64,000 bases of DNA. Source: Devosia enhydra. Its GTDB lineage: Bacteria; Pseudomonadota; Alphaproteobacteria; Rhizobiales; Devosiaceae. Positions within the stretch are counted from its first letter, which is position 1. The number at the start of each line of letters is the position of its first letter. The stretch spans positions 1,087,528 through 1,151,527 of the forward strand of contig NZ_FPKU01000001.1 in the NCBI RefSeq assembly GCF_900119845.1. The letters are read 5' to 3'. The notes beneath the pieces are model-generated. The model was not told where the DNA came from. It did no database searches and saw only the letters and a list, made by a program, of their open reading frames with translations. Shown piece by piece: positions 9,696-19,367 of this stretch. A program made the position numbers and the translations under genes.

Positions 9696-9856
9696 TCGCC
9701 CGGCGCATATTCTTTCCATTCCGGCGGCGGGATTTGGACGATCTTGCCCTCGTGCGGCAGGCGAGCGAAATGTCCTGCCAGCGGGCTGGCCTGCGCCTTG
9801 GCAGTGCGGGATGGGGACACTAGGTTCGGGGCACTCCTTCCCCCGGTACGGTCCCC

Positions 9857-10906
9857 ATGTCCAAGCATAAAGACGTCGTTTCAGCCATCGGCAACACTCC
9901 GCTCATCCGTCTCAACCGGGTATCGGATGCCACTGGCTGCGACATCTGGGGCAAGGCGGAATTCCTCAATCCCGGCCAGTCGGTCAAAGATCGCGCGGCG
10001 CTCTACATCATCCGCGATGCGGAACGGCGCGGCGTCCTGCGGCCCGGCGGCACCATCGTCGAGGGCACGGCGGGCAATACCGGCATCGGACTGGCGCTTG
10101 TTGCCGATGCGCTGGGCTATAAGTCGGTGATCGTCATTCCCGATACCCAGAGCCAGGAGAAGAAGGACGCGCTGCGCCTCATGGGTGCGACGCTGATCGA
10201 GGTGCCGGCCAAGCCCTACAAGAACCCCAACAACTACGTGAAGCTCTCTGGCCGCCTCGCCGAAAAGCTCGCCGCCGAACTGCCGGAGGGCGCCATCTGG
10301 GCCAACCAGTTCGACAATGTCGCCAACCGCCAGGCCCATATCGAAGGCACCGGCCCCGAAATCCTTGCCCAGACCGACGGCAAGGTCGATGGCTTCATCT
10401 GCTCGGTCGGCTCCGGCGGCACGCTCGCGGGCGTGTCTATGGCGCTCAAGGCCAGCAACCCCGCTATCCAGATCGGGCTCGCCGATCCCGAGGGCGCAGC
10501 GCTCTACAGCTACTACACCGATGGCGTGCTCAAATCCGAAGGCAACTCGATCACCGAGGGCATCGGCCAGGGGCGCATCACCGCCAATCTCGAGGGCGCG
10601 GTGGTGGATCGCGCCTATCAGATCCCCGACAGCGAGGCCCTGCCCTATGTCTTCGACCTGCTCGAGCATGAGGGCCTCTGCCTCGGGGGCTCGAGCGGCA
10701 TCAACATCGCCGGCGCCGTAAGGCTCGCGCGCGATCTGGGGCCGGGCAAGACCATCGTCACCATCCTCTGCGACTATGGCAACCGCTACCAGTCCAAGCT
10801 CTACAACCCGGCCTTCCTGCGCGAGAAGAACTTGCCCGTCCCGCACTGGCTCGACCACCCCGCGCAGATTGACATTTCCTCGGTGATGCTGCCCGATCCG
10901 GCCTGA
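9857..10906 (+). CDS. cysK: Cysteine synthase A (O-acetylserine sulfhydrylase)
   Basis: 349-residue PLP enzyme making L-cysteine from O-acetylserine and sulfide. The PLP lysine is in PGQSVKDRAA (about residue 43); the substrate loop is EGTAGNTGIGLA; the phosphate-binding glycine loop is SVGSGGTLAG. It is longer than the E. coli enzyme, as usual in alphaproteobacteria, mostly at the C-terminus (YNRYQSKLYNP region). It sits near cysD-cysNC and so completes a small sulfur assimilation district. The 161-nt gap before it holds no gene that I can see. Confidence 0.96.
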   Translation: MSKHKDVVSAIGNTPLIRLNRVSDATGCDIWGKAEFLNPGQSVKDRAALYIIRDAERRGVLRPGGTIVEGTAGNTGIGLALVADALGYKSVIVIPDTQSQEKKDALRLMGATLIEVPAKPYKNPNNYVKLSGRLAEKLAAELPEGAIWANQFDNVANRQAHIEGTGPEILAQTDGKVDGFICSVGSGGTLAGVSMALKASNPAIQIGLADPEGAALYSYYTDGVLKSEGNSITEGIGQGRITANLEGAVVDRAYQIPDSEALPYVFDLLEHEGLCLGGSSGINIAGAVRLARDLGPGKTIVTILCDYGNRYQSKLYNPAFLREKNLPVPHWLDHPAQIDISSVMLPDPA

Positions 10907-10923
10907 TTTAGCCGGGCAGCCCC

Positions 10924-11637
10924 ATGACAGACTTCGTCTTCCGCTCTGACAGCTATGCACGGAGCCTTTCCGCCACCGTCACCGCCATCGGCGATAACGG
11001 TGCATTCGAGCTCGACCGCACCAATTTCTACGCGACCTCGGGCGGCCAGCCGGGCGATACGGGCAAGGCCATTACCACCGACGGGCAAATCATCGCGCTC
11101 TCCGGCGCAATCCATCCCGATGGTGACAAGACGCGCATCCTGCACCTGCCGGCCGAAGGCCAGCCTCCAGTTTCCCTCGGCGACGTCCTCACTCTCGACC
11201 TCGATTGGGATCGCCGCTACGCGCTGATGCGTATGCACACCGCGCTACACCTGCTCTCGGTCGTCTTCCCCTTCCCTGTGACCGGCGGATCGATTGGGGA
11301 GGACAAGGGCCGGCTTGATTTCGACATGACCGAAGTGCCGCCCGATCTGGCCGCGCTCGAAACTGCGCTCAACGCCATGGTTTCAGCCGATCACCCGGTC
11401 ACCGGGGAGTGGATCACGGACGCCGAAATGGCGGCCAAGCCCGATCTCATCAAGACCATGAAGGTCAAGCCGCCGATGGGCCAGGGCCGCGTGCGCCTCA
11501 TCCGCATTGGGGATGTCGACCTGCAGCCCTGCGGTGGCACGCATGTGGCCCGCACCGGCGAGATCGGGCCGCTGCGCATCGGCAAGATCGAGAAGAAAGG
11601 CCGCGAGAACCGCCGCGTCAGCCTGCACTTCGCCTGA
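10924..11637 (+). CDS. alaX: AlaX-type alanyl-tRNA editing protein
   Basis: 237-residue free-standing trans-editing domain that hydrolyses mischarged Ser- (or Gly-) tRNA(Ala). Zinc ligands are visible: His105 and His109 in MRMHTALHLL, and Cys203 and His207 in QPCGGTHVARTGEIG, the hallmark of the AlaRS editing fold. The opening ATSGGQPGDTG also matches the AlaRS/AlaX N-terminal subdomain, so this is the medium-length AlaX-M form. It begins 17 nt after the cysK stop and is probably co-transcribed. Its 3' end converges on an amino-acid binding-protein gene with a 6-nt gap. Confidence 0.93.
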   Translation: MTDFVFRSDSYARSLSATVTAIGDNGAFELDRTNFYATSGGQPGDTGKAITTDGQIIALSGAIHPDGDKTRILHLPAEGQPPVSLGDVLTLDLDWDRRYALMRMHTALHLLSVVFPFPVTGGSIGEDKGRLDFDMTEVPPDLAALETALNAMVSADHPVTGEWITDAEMAAKPDLIKTMKVKPPMGQGRVRLIRIGDVDLQPCGGTHVARTGEIGPLRIGKIEKKGRENRRVSLHFA

Positions 11638-11643
11638 CGGCCG

Positions 11644-12735
11644 TTATTCGACCGGCGGTGCGAAGAGCAGCCCACCATTGAGCCACAGCGCGTTCTGCCC
11701 CCGCACGACAGGCGCGCCAGTATCTGGGCCGAAATTGCGGTTGAAGATCTCGCCGTAATTGCCGACCGCGCGGATCACGTCGCTGATGAAGTTGGGCGAC
11801 AACCCCAATCCCGGCCCAAAGCTGCCTTCCATGCCGAGCAGCCGACGAATGGAATGCGTCTTGGCGGCGGTCAGCGATTCGATGTTGAGCGAGGACACCC
11901 CGACCTCCTCGGCATTGATCAGCGCAAAGAGCACCCAGCGCACGATGTCGAACCATTGCGCATCGCCCTCGCGGATCACGGGTCCGAATGCGTCCTTCGA
12001 GATGCGCTCGGGCAGGATGCGATGCGCCGCTGGTTCCGGCAGGCTGCGGCGGATGGCGTGGAGCCAGCTTGCCGCCGTCGTCACCGCATCACAGAGCCCG
12101 GTCCGATAGGCAACTGTCAGGTCCTCGCGATCCTCATAGAGCACTTCCTCGTAGCTCACCTGATTGGTGAAGAAGAAGTCGCGCAGGCGGACAAGTTCCT
12201 CCCCGCCATCCAGCACGCAGACCTTCACATTATCGAGCTCATAAGCCGACACCGCGCCCAGCTCCTGCGGCACCATGAAGGCCTGGCCATCAAAGAACGA
12301 GATGCCGACATAGGTCGCGCCATAGCGGCTGTCGCGCCCCATGGTCCAAGGCGCGTTGCGCACGACGATGTCAATATCGCCCGCCTGCAGCAGCGCAAAG
12401 CGGCTTTCCCCGCGCAGCGGGCGGAATTCCATCCGGTCGGGGTCCCCGAACACGGCTGCCGCCATGGCGCGACAGAAATCGATATCGAAGCCGGTCCAGC
12501 GTCCATCGGCATTGAGCTGCGCAAAGCCGGGCAGCGGATCGGTGGAGGCGCAGATGAGATACCCTCGCGCCCGCACTGTCTCGAGCGTCAGCCCGCTCAT
12601 GGCGTCCACCTGCGCCCGTGCCGGCAGGGCAAAGAGCCCCGACGCAAAGACCATCGCCAGAGCCATGAGCCATGCGGGCAGCACCCGACCCGGATGGATC
12701 AGGCCACGCAAGCGGGCACGCAAAAAGACCTGCAC
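11644..12735 (-). CDS. AapJ-like amino-acid ABC transporter substrate-binding protein (paralogue)
   Basis: 363-residue periplasmic protein. The N-terminus is long and basic before a hydrophobic signal segment ending ALPARAQ. The body follows the family 3 amino-acid binding-protein pattern (GFDIDFCRAMAAAVFGDP, ESRFALLQAGDIDIVVRNAPWTMGRD, and a C-terminal GNYGEIFNRNFGP). It is clearly homologous to aapJ at 16133-17149 but diverged. It lies 128 nt downstream of aapP on the same strand, so it looks like a second binding protein appended to the aapJQMP operon, perhaps widening substrate range. No ligand can be predicted. Confidence 0.88.
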   Translation of the reverse strand: MQVFLRARLRGLIHPGRVLPAWLMALAMVFASGLFALPARAQVDAMSGLTLETVRARGYLICASTDPLPGFAQLNADGRWTGFDIDFCRAMAAAVFGDPDRMEFRPLRGESRFALLQAGDIDIVVRNAPWTMGRDSRYGATYVGISFFDGQAFMVPQELGAVSAYELDNVKVCVLDGGEELVRLRDFFFTNQVSYEEVLYEDREDLTVAYRTGLCDAVTTAASWLHAIRRSLPEPAAHRILPERISKDAFGPVIREGDAQWFDIVRWVLFALINAEEVGVSSLNIESLTAAKTHSIRRLLGMEGSFGPGLGLSPNFISDVIRAVGNYGEIFNRNFGPDTGAPVVRGQNALWLNGGLLFAPPVE

Positions 12736-12797
12736 ATCAGACTCCCTTCGGTCGCAGGCCCATCATCAACATGGCCCTCGAAGGGTCAAGTGCAGCC

Positions 12798-12828
12798 GGC
12801 CGGGATCACGCCTATGCGAAGCCCGGCC
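12798..12828 (-). other. Intercistronic stem-loop between aapP and extra binding-protein gene
   Basis: GGCCGGG at 12798-12804 pairs with CCCGGCC at 12822-12828 across a 17-nt loop. No T-run follows, so it is more likely an RNA-processing or attenuation element than a full terminator. Confidence 0.4.
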
Positions 12829-12863
12829 GCCGGTCGATCACTTCGGCGCCATGCGCCCCCTGA

Positions 12864-13664
12864 TCAGTGCAGGATCTGGCTGAGGAACAGCTTGGTGCGC
12901 TCGTGCTGCGGGTTGGAGAAGAACGCCTCGGGCTCGTTCTGCTCGATGATCTGGCCCTGATCCATGAAGATCACGCGATTGGCCACCTGCCGGGCAAAGC
13001 CCATCTCATGGGTCACGCAGATCATCGTCATGCCGTCCTCGGCCAGGTCGACCATCACCTCGAGCACTTCCTTGATCATCTCGGGGTCGAGCGCCGAGGT
13101 CGGCTCGTCGAACAGCATGATCTTGGGGTTCATGCACAGCGACCGGGCAATCGCGACGCGCTGCTGCTGGCCTCCCGACAGCTGGCCCGGGAACTTGGCC
13201 GCCTGCTCGGGGATCTTCACGCGCGTCAGGTACTTCATTGCGGTTTCCTCGGCCTCGGCCTTGGGAATGCCGCGCACCCAGATCGGCGCCAGCGTCAGGT
13301 TCTGCAGGATGGTCAGGTGCGGAAAGAGATTGAAGTGCTGGAACACCATCCCAACCTCGCGCCGAACCTCATCGATGCGCTTGATGTCCGAGGTGAGCTC
13401 GATGCCATCGACGACGATGGTGCCCTTTTGGTGCTCCTCGAGCCGGTTGATGCAGCGGATGAGCGTCGATTTGCCAGAGCCGGAAGGCCCGGCGATGACG
13501 ATGCGCTCGCCCTTCATCACCTTGAGGTTGATGTCGCGCAGCACGTGGAAGTCGGCATACCATTTATGCATGCCGGCGATCTCGATGGCGACTTCGGATT
13601 TGGAGACGCTCATGCGCGAGCGCTGGGCGTCCGCGGCAGGCGCAGTCTGCGAAGCAGGTTGCAT
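12864..13664 (-). CDS. aapP: General L-amino acid ABC transporter ATP-binding protein
   Basis: About 266 residues, cytosolic ATPase that powers amino-acid import. Walker [11 protein letters not shown]-loop [10 protein letters not shown], signature [13 protein letters not shown], Walker [15 protein letters not shown] and H-loop THEMGFA are all present. The N-terminal extension of about 25 residues before the first strand is normal for AapP. The ATG at 13664 is preferred because AGAGG lies 5 nt upstream; a GTG at 13670 overlapping the aapM stop is an alternative. Fourth gene of aapJQMP. Confidence 0.95.
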   Translation of the reverse strand: MQPASQTAPAADAQRSRMSVSKSEVAIEIAGMHKWYADFHVLRDINLKVMKGERIVIAGPSGSGKSTLIRCINRLEEHQKGTIVVDGIELTSDIKRIDEVRREVGMVFQHFNLFPHLTILQNLTLAPIWVRGIPKAEAEETAMKYLTRVKIPEQAAKFPGQLSGGQQQRVAIARSLCMNPKIMLFDEPTSALDPEMIKEVLEVMVDLAEDGMTMICVTHEMGFARQVANRVIFMDQGQIIEQNEPEAFFSNPQHERTKLFLSQILH

Positions 13665-13666
13665 GG

Positions 13667-14803
13667 TCACCTCTTGTGGCCGGTATGGAGGCGGCGCTCC
13701 ATGTAGATCGAATAGCGGGACATGGCGAAGCAGAAGACCCAGAACACGAAGCCGGCAAAGATATAGCCGGTCACCGCGTGCGTGGGTGAGGACCAGTTGA
13801 TATCCGACCCCGCTGCCCGCACGGTATTGAGGAGCTCGAAGATGCCGATGATCGACACGAGCGATGTATCCTTGAACAGCGCGATGAAGGTGTTCACGAT
13901 GCCCGGGATCACGTGCTTGAGCGCCTGCGGCAGGATGATCAGGCCCATGGTCTTGGGCTTGTTCAGCCCCAGCGCATAGGCCGCCTCATACTGGCCACGC
14001 GGCATGGCCTGCAGGCCGCCGCGCACCACTTCGGCCATATAGGCGCTCTCGAACAGGATGATCCCGACGATGGCGCGGGCCAGATTGTCCACCGACACGC
14101 CCTGCGGCATGAACAGCGGAAACATCACCGAGGCCATGAACAGCACGGTGATGAGCGGCACCGCGCGCCAGAGTTCGATGAACCCCACGCAGAACGCCTT
14201 GATGATCGGCAGCTTGGATTGCCGCCCGAGCGCCAGGAGGATGCCGATGGGGGTCGAGGCGATGATGCCGATCAGGGAGATGATCAGCGTGAGGGTCAGC
14301 CCGCCCCAGAAATTGGTCGGCACCGGCCTCAGCCCGAAGACGCCGCCCGCCATCAGGAAATAGGCGACGACGGGATAGACGAGAAAGAACATCACCGCTG
14401 CCGTCCGCTTGAAGGGCGCGCGGGGCACCAGCAGCGGCAGGATGAAGATGATGCCCAAAAGGAACATCACATTGACGCGCCAGATTTGGTCGACGGGATA
14501 GAACCCGTAGATGAAGAAGTTGAAGCGCCCCTGGATGAACACCCAGCAGGCTCCAACGCCCTCGAAGCGGCAGGCTTCCCCGCGCAATCCCTCGGGGTCG
14601 CTCCAGACCGCATCGGTCACGAGAAACTGCCAGAGCGGCGGCACGAGCCACGCCACGAACAGCATGGCGATGATGGTCATCGCGGTGTCGCCCGGCGTGG
14701 CGAAGAGGTTGGTGCGCAGCCAGGCGACGAGCCCGGTGGAGCGCTTGGGCGGCAGCGCCGCCGGTTCCATCTGGCTTCTGACGAAGACTGTCGTATCGGT
14801 CAT
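13667..14803 (-). CDS. aapM: General L-amino acid ABC transporter permease AapM
   Basis: About 378 residues, inner-membrane permease of the HisMQ class with several hydrophobic segments before the conserved C-terminal core. The transport-domain loop reads [23 protein letters not shown], the EAA motif that docks to AapP. A long N-terminal insertion between the first two helices, with two Cys, is typical of Aap-type permeases. Start at MTDTTV is supported by a GGAGGG 6-11 nt upstream. It sits between aapQ and aapP in the expected order. Confidence 0.95.
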   Translation of the reverse strand: MTDTTVFVRSQMEPAALPPKRSTGLVAWLRTNLFATPGDTAMTIIAMLFVAWLVPPLWQFLVTDAVWSDPEGLRGEACRFEGVGACWVFIQGRFNFFIYGFYPVDQIWRVNVMFLLGIIFILPLLVPRAPFKRTAAVMFFLVYPVVAYFLMAGGVFGLRPVPTNFWGGLTLTLIISLIGIIASTPIGILLALGRQSKLPIIKAFCVGFIELWRAVPLITVLFMASVMFPLFMPQGVSVDNLARAIVGIILFESAYMAEVVRGGLQAMPRGQYEAAYALGLNKPKTMGLIILPQALKHVIPGIVNTFIALFKDTSLVSIIGIFELLNTVRAAGSDINWSSPTHAVTGYIFAGFVFWVFCFAMSRYSIYMERRLHTGHKR

Positions 14804-14813
14804 TGCGCCCTCC

Positions 14814-16025
14814 TCACCGTTCCACCAGCGCAACGCGCGAATTGTACCAGTTCATCACGATCGAGGTGGTGAGCGAGAAGGTCAGATAGACCAGCATCGC
14901 CATGCCGATGATCTCGATGGCCCGGCCGCTCTGGTTGAGCGCGGTGCCCACATAGACGTTGACCAGTTCGGGAAAACCGATGGCAGCACCCAGCGAGGAG
15001 TTCTTGGTGAGGTTGAGATACTGGCTCGTCAACGGCGGAATGATCACGCGCATCGCCTGGGGCACGATCACCAGCCGCAACCGGTCACCTTCCTTGAGGC
15101 CGAGGGCCGAGGCGGCCTCGGTCTGCCCATGGCTCACCGACTGGATGCCGGCGCGCACGATCTCTGCGATGAAGGCGGCGGTGTAGACCACGAGCCCGAG
15201 GACCAGCGCCGTCAATTCGGGCGGCGCGGTAAAGCCGCCGCGGAAATTGAACCCGCGCAGTTCGGGGAAATCGAAGGCGATCCGGGTGCCCGAGATGAAA
15301 TAGACGAGAAAGATCGGCACGATGATGATCGCCAGCATCGGCAGCCAGACCGGGCGACGCCGGCCGGTGTTTTCGATCTGCTTGAGGCTCCAGCGCCGGA
15401 ATACCAGCCCTGCGATCACCGCGACGACGATCGCCACAGCCAAGAAGATGAAACGGTCGTCGGGCACGAGGGCGGGCAGGTTGAGGCCACGCTGGTGCAG
15501 CGCGATGCCGAAGGGCAGCGTGATGGCATTGCGCACGGCCGGCAGCGCGTTCAGCATCAGGAAATACCAGAACAGCAGCTGCAGCAGCAGCGGCATGTTG
15601 CGGATCGTCTCGACATAGATCGCTGCGAACTGCCGGATGAGGAAATTGGACGAGAGCCGCGCGATGCCGATGACGAAGCCAAGCATCGTGGCTAGCACGA
15701 TGCCGATCGAGGCGACGAGCAGCGTGTTGAGAATGCCGACGAAATAGACCTGGAGATAGCTCGAGGCGCGGTCGAACGGGATGAGCGAGAAGCTGATGCC
15801 GAAGCCGGCGGGCTGGTCGAGAAAGGCGAATCCGGTCTGCTTGTTCTGGGCCGCCAGGTTCTGCTGGGCGTTGCTCGCGAGCCACCAGAACAGCGCCACG
15901 ACGCCGACGACGAGAAGTCCCTGGTAGATGAAGGCGCGAAAGCGCGGGTCGTTGTAGAAGGCCGAGTTGGCTTGCGCCGGCACGCGGGCCGGCTGCGTCT
16001 CGATCGGGACGCTCTTGTCAGGCAT
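14814..16025 (-). CDS. aapQ: General L-amino acid ABC transporter permease AapQ
   Basis: About 403 residues, inner-membrane partner of AapM. It carries one N-terminal helix, a long periplasmic insertion, and then the HisMQ core with the EAA loop EIVRAGIQSVSHGQTEAASALGL. The ATG at 16025 is favoured, with GGGGGTG directly upstream; a GTG two codons earlier also lies in frame. It follows aapJ after 107 nt that contain a strong hairpin, so permease expression is probably set below binding-protein expression. Confidence 0.95.
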   Translation of the reverse strand: MPDKSVPIETQPARVPAQANSAFYNDPRFRAFIYQGLLVVGVVALFWWLASNAQQNLAAQNKQTGFAFLDQPAGFGISFSLIPFDRASSYLQVYFVGILNTLLVASIGIVLATMLGFVIGIARLSSNFLIRQFAAIYVETIRNMPLLLQLLFWYFLMLNALPAVRNAITLPFGIALHQRGLNLPALVPDDRFIFLAVAIVVAVIAGLVFRRWSLKQIENTGRRRPVWLPMLAIIIVPIFLVYFISGTRIAFDFPELRGFNFRGGFTAPPELTALVLGLVVYTAAFIAEIVRAGIQSVSHGQTEAASALGLKEGDRLRLVIVPQAMRVIIPPLTSQYLNLTKNSSLGAAIGFPELVNVYVGTALNQSGRAIEIIGMAMLVYLTFSLTTSIVMNWYNSRVALVER

Positions 16026-16088
16026 GGACACCCCCTGGGTCGCTGCGCGGCCCGCCCTGCCGTCTCATGACGCGGGCGTAGACGAGGA

Positions 16089-16120
16089 GTCGCGGCGCCC
16101 CTCGAAGGCAGCGCCGCGAC
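16089..16120 (-). other. Intercistronic stem-loop between aapJ and aapQ
   Basis: A perfect 10-bp inverted repeat (GTCGCGGCGC at 16089-16098, GCGCCGCGAC at 16111-16120) with a 12-nt loop lies just after the aapJ stop. No run of T follows, which fits an mRNA-protecting or attenuating hairpin that raises binding protein over permease. Confidence 0.6.
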
Positions 16121-16132
16121 CGTCGTTGGGGC

Positions 16133-17149
16133 TTAGCGGATCGGCGGGGCGTACTGGATGCCGCCGTCGGTCCAGAGCGCATTCAGGCCGCGAGCCAGGG
16201 CCAGCGGGGTCGAGGGACCGACATGACGGTCATAGGCCTCGCCGTAATTACCGATGTGCTTGATGATGCGATAGGCCCAGTCGGCGGTGAGGCCGATCGG
16301 CCCGCCGAAATCACCCTCGACGCCGAGCAGGCGGCGGATCTCGGGGTTCTCGGAGCCAAGCATGTCATCGACATTGGCCTGGGTCACGCCCAGTTCTTCA
16401 GCGTTGAGCAGCGCGAAATAGGTCCAGCGGGCAATGTTGAACCACTGCGGATCGCCGGCGCGCACCACGGGGCCGAGCGGCTCCTTGGAGATGATCTCGG
16501 GCAGGATGGTGTGGGCGGACGGATCCGGGAACTCGGTGCGCTCGGCGGCGATGGCCGAGGAGTCCGTGGTATAGGCGTCGCAACGGCCGTCGAGATAGGC
16601 CTGCACCACTTCCGAGCGGGTCACGAACACGACGGTGTCGATCTCCAGCCCATTGGCGGCGGCATAGTCAGCGAGGTTGAGTTCGGTGGTGGTGCCCGAT
16701 TCGACGCAGACGGCGGCGCCATCGAGTTCGGCGGCCGAGGTGATGCCGTCGGCATTGCGCACGACGAAGCCCTGCCCGTCATAGAACATCGTGCCCACAA
16801 AGGAGAGGCCGAGATCGGTGTCGCGGGTCATGGTCCAGGTGGTTGTGCGCGAGAGCACGTCCACATTGCCATTGCCCAGGCTTTCGAAGCGGGCCGCCGA
16901 GGTCAGCGGCACATAGCGCACTGCATCGGGGTCATCGAACACCGCGGCGCCAAGCGCACGGCAGTAATCAACCTCCAGACCGACCCAGTTATTGTTCTGG
17001 TCCGGGTTGGAGAAGCCCGGCACGCCTTCGGTAACGCCGCACAGCACATGGCCGCGCGCCTTGACGTCATCAAGCGTCTGCGCCTGTACGGCGGTTGCCG
17101 TGAGACCGAGCGCGGCCGACAGTGCAATCGTTAGGAATTTCTTGGACAT
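16133..17149 (-). CDS. aapJ: General L-amino acid-binding periplasmic protein
   Basis: 338 residues with a Sec signal peptide (MSKKFLTIALSAALGLTATA, cleavage near AVQAQ). Family 3 solute-binding features are clear: VGLEVDYCRALGAAVFDDPD, a TTTWTMTRDTDLGLSFVG ligand segment and the C-terminal GNYGEAYDRHVGP. It delivers a broad range of L-amino acids to AapQMP. It is first in the operon and divergent from metC, the arrangement known in rhizobia. The 220-nt divergent region holds a possible promoter and a leader hairpin. Confidence 0.95.
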   Translation of the reverse strand: MSKKFLTIALSAALGLTATAVQAQTLDDVKARGHVLCGVTEGVPGFSNPDQNNNWVGLEVDYCRALGAAVFDDPDAVRYVPLTSAARFESLGNGNVDVLSRTTTWTMTRDTDLGLSFVGTMFYDGQGFVVRNADGITSAAELDGAAVCVESGTTTELNLADYAAANGLEIDTVVFVTRSEVVQAYLDGRCDAYTTDSSAIAAERTEFPDPSAHTILPEIISKEPLGPVVRAGDPQWFNIARWTYFALLNAEELGVTQANVDDMLGSENPEIRRLLGVEGDFGGPIGLTADWAYRIIKHIGNYGEAYDRHVGPSTPLALARGLNALWTDGGIQYAPPIR

Positions 17150-17253
17150 TGTTGACTGCCTTTTGTTTCCTGACCCTTTTTATCCCGGCTGGACGTCGTT
17201 CTGCCGTCCCCGGCGGCACCTCCGCTTTCAGAGCGGATGCGATGCTGCTAACC

Positions 17254-17282
17254 ATCGAACCGACAATTCAAAGGCGCGTCAA
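17254..17282 (-). promoter_or_regulatory. Possible sigma70-type promoter of aapJ
   Basis: On the minus strand TTGACG (17282-17277) and TTCGAT (17259-17254) are separated by 17 nt. The -35 is good and the -10 poor. It would give a leader of about 100 nt carrying a 6-bp hairpin around 17220-17237. Confidence 0.3.
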
Positions 17283-17369
17283 GCGCCATGGCCGCAATAA
17301 GGCAGCAAACCTGACTGTTTGTTGTTCAACAGGCTTCTTTGACCGCATTTTTGGCAGGACAAACAGACG

Positions 17370-18557
17370 ATGACCGAATTCCCGGGCGGAAAGCCCGCAA
17401 AACCCGCGACTGAAACGCTTTTGACCCATATGGGGCGCGCCCCGGCGCAGCAGTTCGGGTTCGTCAACACGCCCGCCTATCGCGGCTCGACGGTCGTTTT
17501 TCCCACCCTCGACGCCCTCGACGACTACTCCATCGCCTACCGTTATGGCCGTCAGGGCAGCCCCACGACGCGGGGCATCGAGGAGATGATCTCCGAACTC
17601 GAGGGCGCGGCCGGCACGCTTCTGGCCCCCTCCGGCCTCGCAGCGATCACGCTCGCGCTGCTCGCGGTGGTCTCGGCAGGCGATGACATCCTCGTGACCG
17701 ACAGCGTCTATGAGCCGACCCGCGCCTTCTGCGATGGCCTTCTGGCGCGTCTCGGCGTCACCACGCGCTATTACGATCCGCGCATCGGCGCCGGCATCGA
17801 ATCGCTTTTTACCGATCGCACCCGCGCGGTTTTCGTCGAAAGCCCGGGTTCTCATACCTTCGAGATGCAGGATCTGCCGGCCATTGCCACGGTGGCCAAG
17901 GCTCGCGGGGCGGCCGTTATCGTCGACAATTCCTGGGCCACTCCGCTCTTTCACCGGCCTCTGGCGCTGGGCGCCGACCTCGTCGTGCATGCCGGCACCA
18001 AAATGTTCGTGGGGCATTCGGACGCGATGTCGGGCACAGTATCGGCCACGGCCCAGTTCTGGCCGGCACTTGCCAAAGCCCATCGCCAGCTGGGGGTTGC
18101 GGTCGGCCCAGACGATGCCTTCCTCGTTGCGCGCGGCATGCGCACGCTCGCCATCCGCATGAAGGAACACGAGCAGCGCGCCCTTGCCCTTGCCGACTGG
18201 CTGACCGATCGGCCCGGCGTCATCAGGGTCATCCACCCTGCCCGCCCCGACCATCCCGACCATGCGATCTACCGCCGCGATTTCAGCGGATCGGGCAGTC
18301 TTTTCGGCGTGGTGCTCGAGGAGGGTCCCCGCGAAGCCATCGCTGCGTTCGTCGATGGGCTTGAGCTCTTCAGCATGGGCTATAGCTGGGGCGGCTATGA
18401 AAGCCTCATCCTGCCCTCGAAGGTCGCCCATGTGCGCACGGCGACGCGATTCGAGCCCGGCGGAACGCTCTTCCGCATCCATGTGGGCTTCGAAGCGCTC
18501 GATGACCTTAAGGCCGATCTGTCCGCCGGCCTCGCGCGCTACCGCGAGCGGCTCTGA
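17370..18557 (+). CDS. metC: Cystathionine beta-lyase
   Basis: 395-residue PLP enzyme of the Cys/Met metabolism fold that cleaves cystathionine to homocysteine, pyruvate and ammonia. Visible are YRYGRQGSPTTR, the Asp-Asn segment VIVDNSWATPLFHRPLALGAD, and the PLP lysine in VVHAGTKMFVGHSD. The C-terminal GYSWGGYESL is typical for beta-lyases. It is divergent from aapJ, as in other Hyphomicrobiales. The 3' end overlaps the convergent PAP2 gene by 19 nt. Confidence 0.95.
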   Translation: MTEFPGGKPAKPATETLLTHMGRAPAQQFGFVNTPAYRGSTVVFPTLDALDDYSIAYRYGRQGSPTTRGIEEMISELEGAAGTLLAPSGLAAITLALLAVVSAGDDILVTDSVYEPTRAFCDGLLARLGVTTRYYDPRIGAGIESLFTDRTRAVFVESPGSHTFEMQDLPAIATVAKARGAAVIVDNSWATPLFHRPLALGADLVVHAGTKMFVGHSDAMSGTVSATAQFWPALAKAHRQLGVAVGPDDAFLVARGMRTLAIRMKEHEQRALALADWLTDRPGVIRVIHPARPDHPDHAIYRRDFSGSGSLFGVVLEEGPREAIAAFVDGLELFSMGYSWGGYESLILPSKVAHVRTATRFEPGGTLFRIHVGFEALDDLKADLSAGLARYRERL

Positions 18558-19279
18558 AACAGCGCGGCAAGGCCCGCGAGCGGGCGGCGCCTGATGGCGC
18601 CATCCGCTTCACGCGCAAAGAGCCAGCCTCTGCGGACAAAGACATTGCGCACCGCAAACGCCAGCACCGTGCCCACCACGGCGCCGGCCAGCACGTCGCT
18701 GGGGAAATGCACGCCGATCACCACGCGCGAAATGCCGACCAGCACGGCCACGACCAGCAGCGGCCAGAATGCCTTGGGCCAGAGAAAGCCTATGGCATAG
18801 GCCAGCGCGAAGGAGGTTGTCGTGTGCCCGGATGGAAAGCTCTGGAAGCTGTGGTCGTTGACGAAATGCTGGAAGCCCAGCGCCCCCACCGCATCGAGGT
18901 TTTCGGGCCGCCCCCGCCCCAGCAGGCGCTTGACGATGGCGGTGAAGAGCCCCGGAAAGCCGACGCAGATAAAGATGAACGCGAAGATCTGCGCTCCCTC
19001 GCCCAGCGCCGACTTCCACGGCTCGGGTCGCGTCAGCGCGGCCGCGATGCCGAGCAGTATGGCGAGGGCAAGCGTGGGCAGCAGCACCCAGTCCGAAAGC
19101 CCGTAATTGGTGATGGACAAAAACGCCGTGCGACCGGCTTCGGGCAGCGCCTGCGCGCCGCGCGACAGGGCTTCGTCGAACGGAATGACGAGGGCCAGCA
19201 TGGCGACGAGCGCCAGGATGACGAAGGGCAGGGTTCGGCGCGACAGGCCCGGCGGCCAGGACTTGTAGAGATGGCTCAT
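18539..19279 (-). CDS. PAP2-family membrane phosphatase
   Basis: 246-residue inner-membrane protein with about six hydrophobic segments. The lipid phosphatase signature is complete: KRLLGRGRP (motif 1), PSGHTTT (motif 2, catalytic His), and SRVVIGVHFPSDVLAG (motif 3). Such enzymes dephosphorylate phosphatidate, undecaprenyl pyrophosphate or lipid A phosphates; the substrate here cannot be chosen. Its last 19 nt overlap the end of metC on the other strand. Confidence 0.9.
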   Translation of the reverse strand: MSHLYKSWPPGLSRRTLPFVILALVAMLALVIPFDEALSRGAQALPEAGRTAFLSITNYGLSDWVLLPTLALAILLGIAAALTRPEPWKSALGEGAQIFAFIFICVGFPGLFTAIVKRLLGRGRPENLDAVGALGFQHFVNDHSFQSFPSGHTTTSFALAYAIGFLWPKAFWPLLVVAVLVGISRVVIGVHFPSDVLAGAVVGTVLAFAVRNVFVRRGWLFAREADGAIRRRPLAGLAALFQSRSR

Positions 19280-19367
19280 GGCACTCCATCGCCCGTCTTC
19301 GCGCCTGTCGTCAATGCGCCCGCTTGCCCTTTGCCTGCGGACGGGCTAACGGAAGAGCCACGCTGCA

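Noticed and set aside
9696-9856. Gap between photolyase and cysK checked for a small gene
   Set aside because: No frame with a ribosome site or recognisable motif; it most likely holds only the cysK promoter.
17216-17340. Several small inverted repeats in the metC-aapJ intergenic region
   Set aside because: Stems are 5-6 bp and unrelated to each other; only the leader hairpin near 17220-17237 and the weak promoter were kept.
17268-18482. 404-codon minus-strand open frame over metC
   Set aside because: metC has complete PLP motifs on the plus strand; the antisense frame has none.
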